From Rufibacter ruber (GTDB lineage: Bacteria > Bacteroidota > Bacteroidia > Cytophagales > Hymenobacteraceae): a stretch of DNA of 41,780 bases. This document shows positions 41,157 through 41,780 of this stretch, piece by piece; within the stretch, counting starts at the first letter, position 1, and the number at the start of each line of letters is the position of its first letter. The position numbers were made by a program, and so were the translations under genes. The notes beneath the pieces are model-generated. The model made no database searches. It was given only the letters and a program-made list of their open reading frames with translations, and was not told the origin of the DNA. Where the stretch lies: assembly GCF_001647275.1 (NCBI RefSeq), contig NZ_LRMM01000041.1, forward strand, positions 1-41,780, written 5' to 3'.

Positions 41157-41207
41157 TGTCTGTTTTGGGGCTGTTTTTCAGAAAACAGCCCTAAAACAGA
41201 CATCACC
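41152..41207. repeat. Dispersed palindrome, copy 20 (26-bp stem)
   Basis: 41152-41177 pairs with 41182-41207 around TCAG, with one G:T wobble. The outer GGTGATGT/ACATCACC contains the stop codon of the preceding gene (41154-41156), so the palindrome arm includes coding sequence. Confidence 0.93.
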
Positions 41208-41326
41208 GCGGCCTGCTGACCAGCAGTTTTACCTTTCTCGCCTCCAGTACCATTACAATCTTTCTTTAAACCAGTTTTCCCGCTGTTTACCTTCGTAAAC
41301 TACAACTTCAACAACTGGTAAAGACC

Positions 41327-41629
41327 ATGAAAGATCTGAAGATAACGTTGATCATGCTGTGTTCTGTTTTCGTGCTGGGCGGGAGCGTGGCAGACGTACA
41401 GGCACAGGACACCAAGAAAAAAGAGAAGAAAGGCTGGAGCCGTAAAGCCAAAGGCGCACTGATTGGAGGGGCCGGCGGGGCCGCCGCCGGCGCAGCGGTT
41501 GGCGGCGGCAAAGGTGCCGTGGTAGGCGCTGCCGTGGGTACCGTGACCGGGGGCGCCATAGGCCGAAAGAAAGACAAACAGAAGGACCCTAAGCGCTACA
41601 AGCAGTACAGCAAAAAAGACAATGACTAA
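41327..41629 (+). CDS. Small secreted glycine-zipper (YMGG-like) protein
   Basis: 100 residues: signal peptide MKDLKITLIMLCSVFVLGGS to AQ, Lys-rich KKKEKKGWSRKAKGALIG, a glycine zipper (GGAGGAAAGAAVGGGKGAVV, GAAVGTVTGGAIG), and a very basic tail. A shorter paralogue of 19987-20514. A TACCTTCG box (41288-41295) about 30 bases upstream may be its promoter. Probably envelope-associated; function unknown. Confidence 0.85.
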   Translation: MKDLKITLIMLCSVFVLGGSVADVQAQDTKKKEKKGWSRKAKGALIGGAGGAAAGAAVGGGKGAVVGAAVGTVTGGAIGRKKDKQKDPKRYKQYSKKDND

Positions 41630-41647
41630 TGATTTGCTGCATGAAAT

Positions 41648-41693
41648 AGAGAAGCCCGTTCCCTTAAAAGGAACGGGCTTCTCTATTTTTTCT
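41648..41693 (+). terminator. Intrinsic terminator of the glycine-zipper gene
   Basis: AGAGAAGCCCGTTCC and GGAACGGGCTTCTCT pair around a 7-base loop, followed by ATTTTTTCT. A dispersed palindrome follows. Confidence 0.93.
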
Positions 41694-41696
41694 ATT

Positions 41697-41753
41697 AAGG
41701 TTTTCTGTTTTGGGGCTGTTTTTTTGAAATCAAGCCCCAAACCAAGAAACCTT
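41697..41753. repeat. Dispersed palindrome, copy 21
   Basis: TTTTGGGGCTG..AAGCCCCAAA core with a changed inner stem. The outer AAGGTTT/AAACCTT pair is locus-specific. It follows the last terminator in the window. Confidence 0.8.
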
Positions 41754-41780
41754 TTTTAAATTACTGGCCAGCGCCTTCTC

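Overview
The window comes from the Bacteroidota, most likely Cytophagales/Hymenobacteraceae (Rufibacter- or Pontibacter-like). Supporting signs are a protein ending in a type IX secretion sorting domain, TAnnTTTG-type promoter boxes, the long Bacteroidota form of PurF, and a moderately GC-rich, interspersed gene layout. Taxonomy is inferred from these features, not from a marker gene.

Layout. 1-6.4 kb: a two-gene operon of secreted amidohydrolases and an APC amino-acid permease, all on the minus strand. 6.5-12 kb: sbcD, a gabD-type aldehyde dehydrogenase with a small acetyltransferase, and a catalase gene broken by one missing base. 12-16.8 kb: a PLP-dependent ammonia-lyase and a zinc alcohol dehydrogenase, enclosed by two non-coding arms of about 0.85-0.9 kb in inverted orientation and packed with hairpins. 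16.8-20.5 kb: M28 peptidase, outer-membrane barrel, acetyltransferase, a lipoprotein and a glycine-zipper protein with two tandem sigma-54-like sites. 20.7-26.6 kb: gene remnants, an AT-rich secreted protein, and sbcC. 26.6-33.2 kb: ammonium transporter, thermonuclease-family lipoprotein, DMT exporter, tandem universal stress protein and two poorly known proteins. 33.5-41.8 kb: a 1180-residue T9SS-secreted protein, purF, a second DMT exporter, a small unknown protein and a second glycine-zipper protein.

The most unusual content lies between genes. At least 21 copies or partial copies of one palindrome (core CTGTTTT..GGCTGTTTTtctgAAAACAGCC..AAAACAG) sit mostly at the 3' ends of transcription units, about one per 2 kb. 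Intact copies carry different but fully paired stem sequences, and several have outer arms that are specific to the locus yet still complementary. The second notable structure is the pair of long inverted arms at 12.1-12.95 and 15.8-16.7 kb. They share a 91-nt T-shaped fold whose two copies differ in a hairpin loop and in one unpaired position of the outer stem. A 34-bp hairpin directly after sbcC shares a module with the outer ends of these arms, so the arms look like mosaics of dispersed palindromic modules.

Several decayed genes were recovered: a HigA-like antitoxin, a small gene cut by an amber codon next to the tail of a nucleotidyltransferase, and the 5' end of a GH13 amylase. No rRNA, tRNA, CRISPR array or intact transposase was seen.
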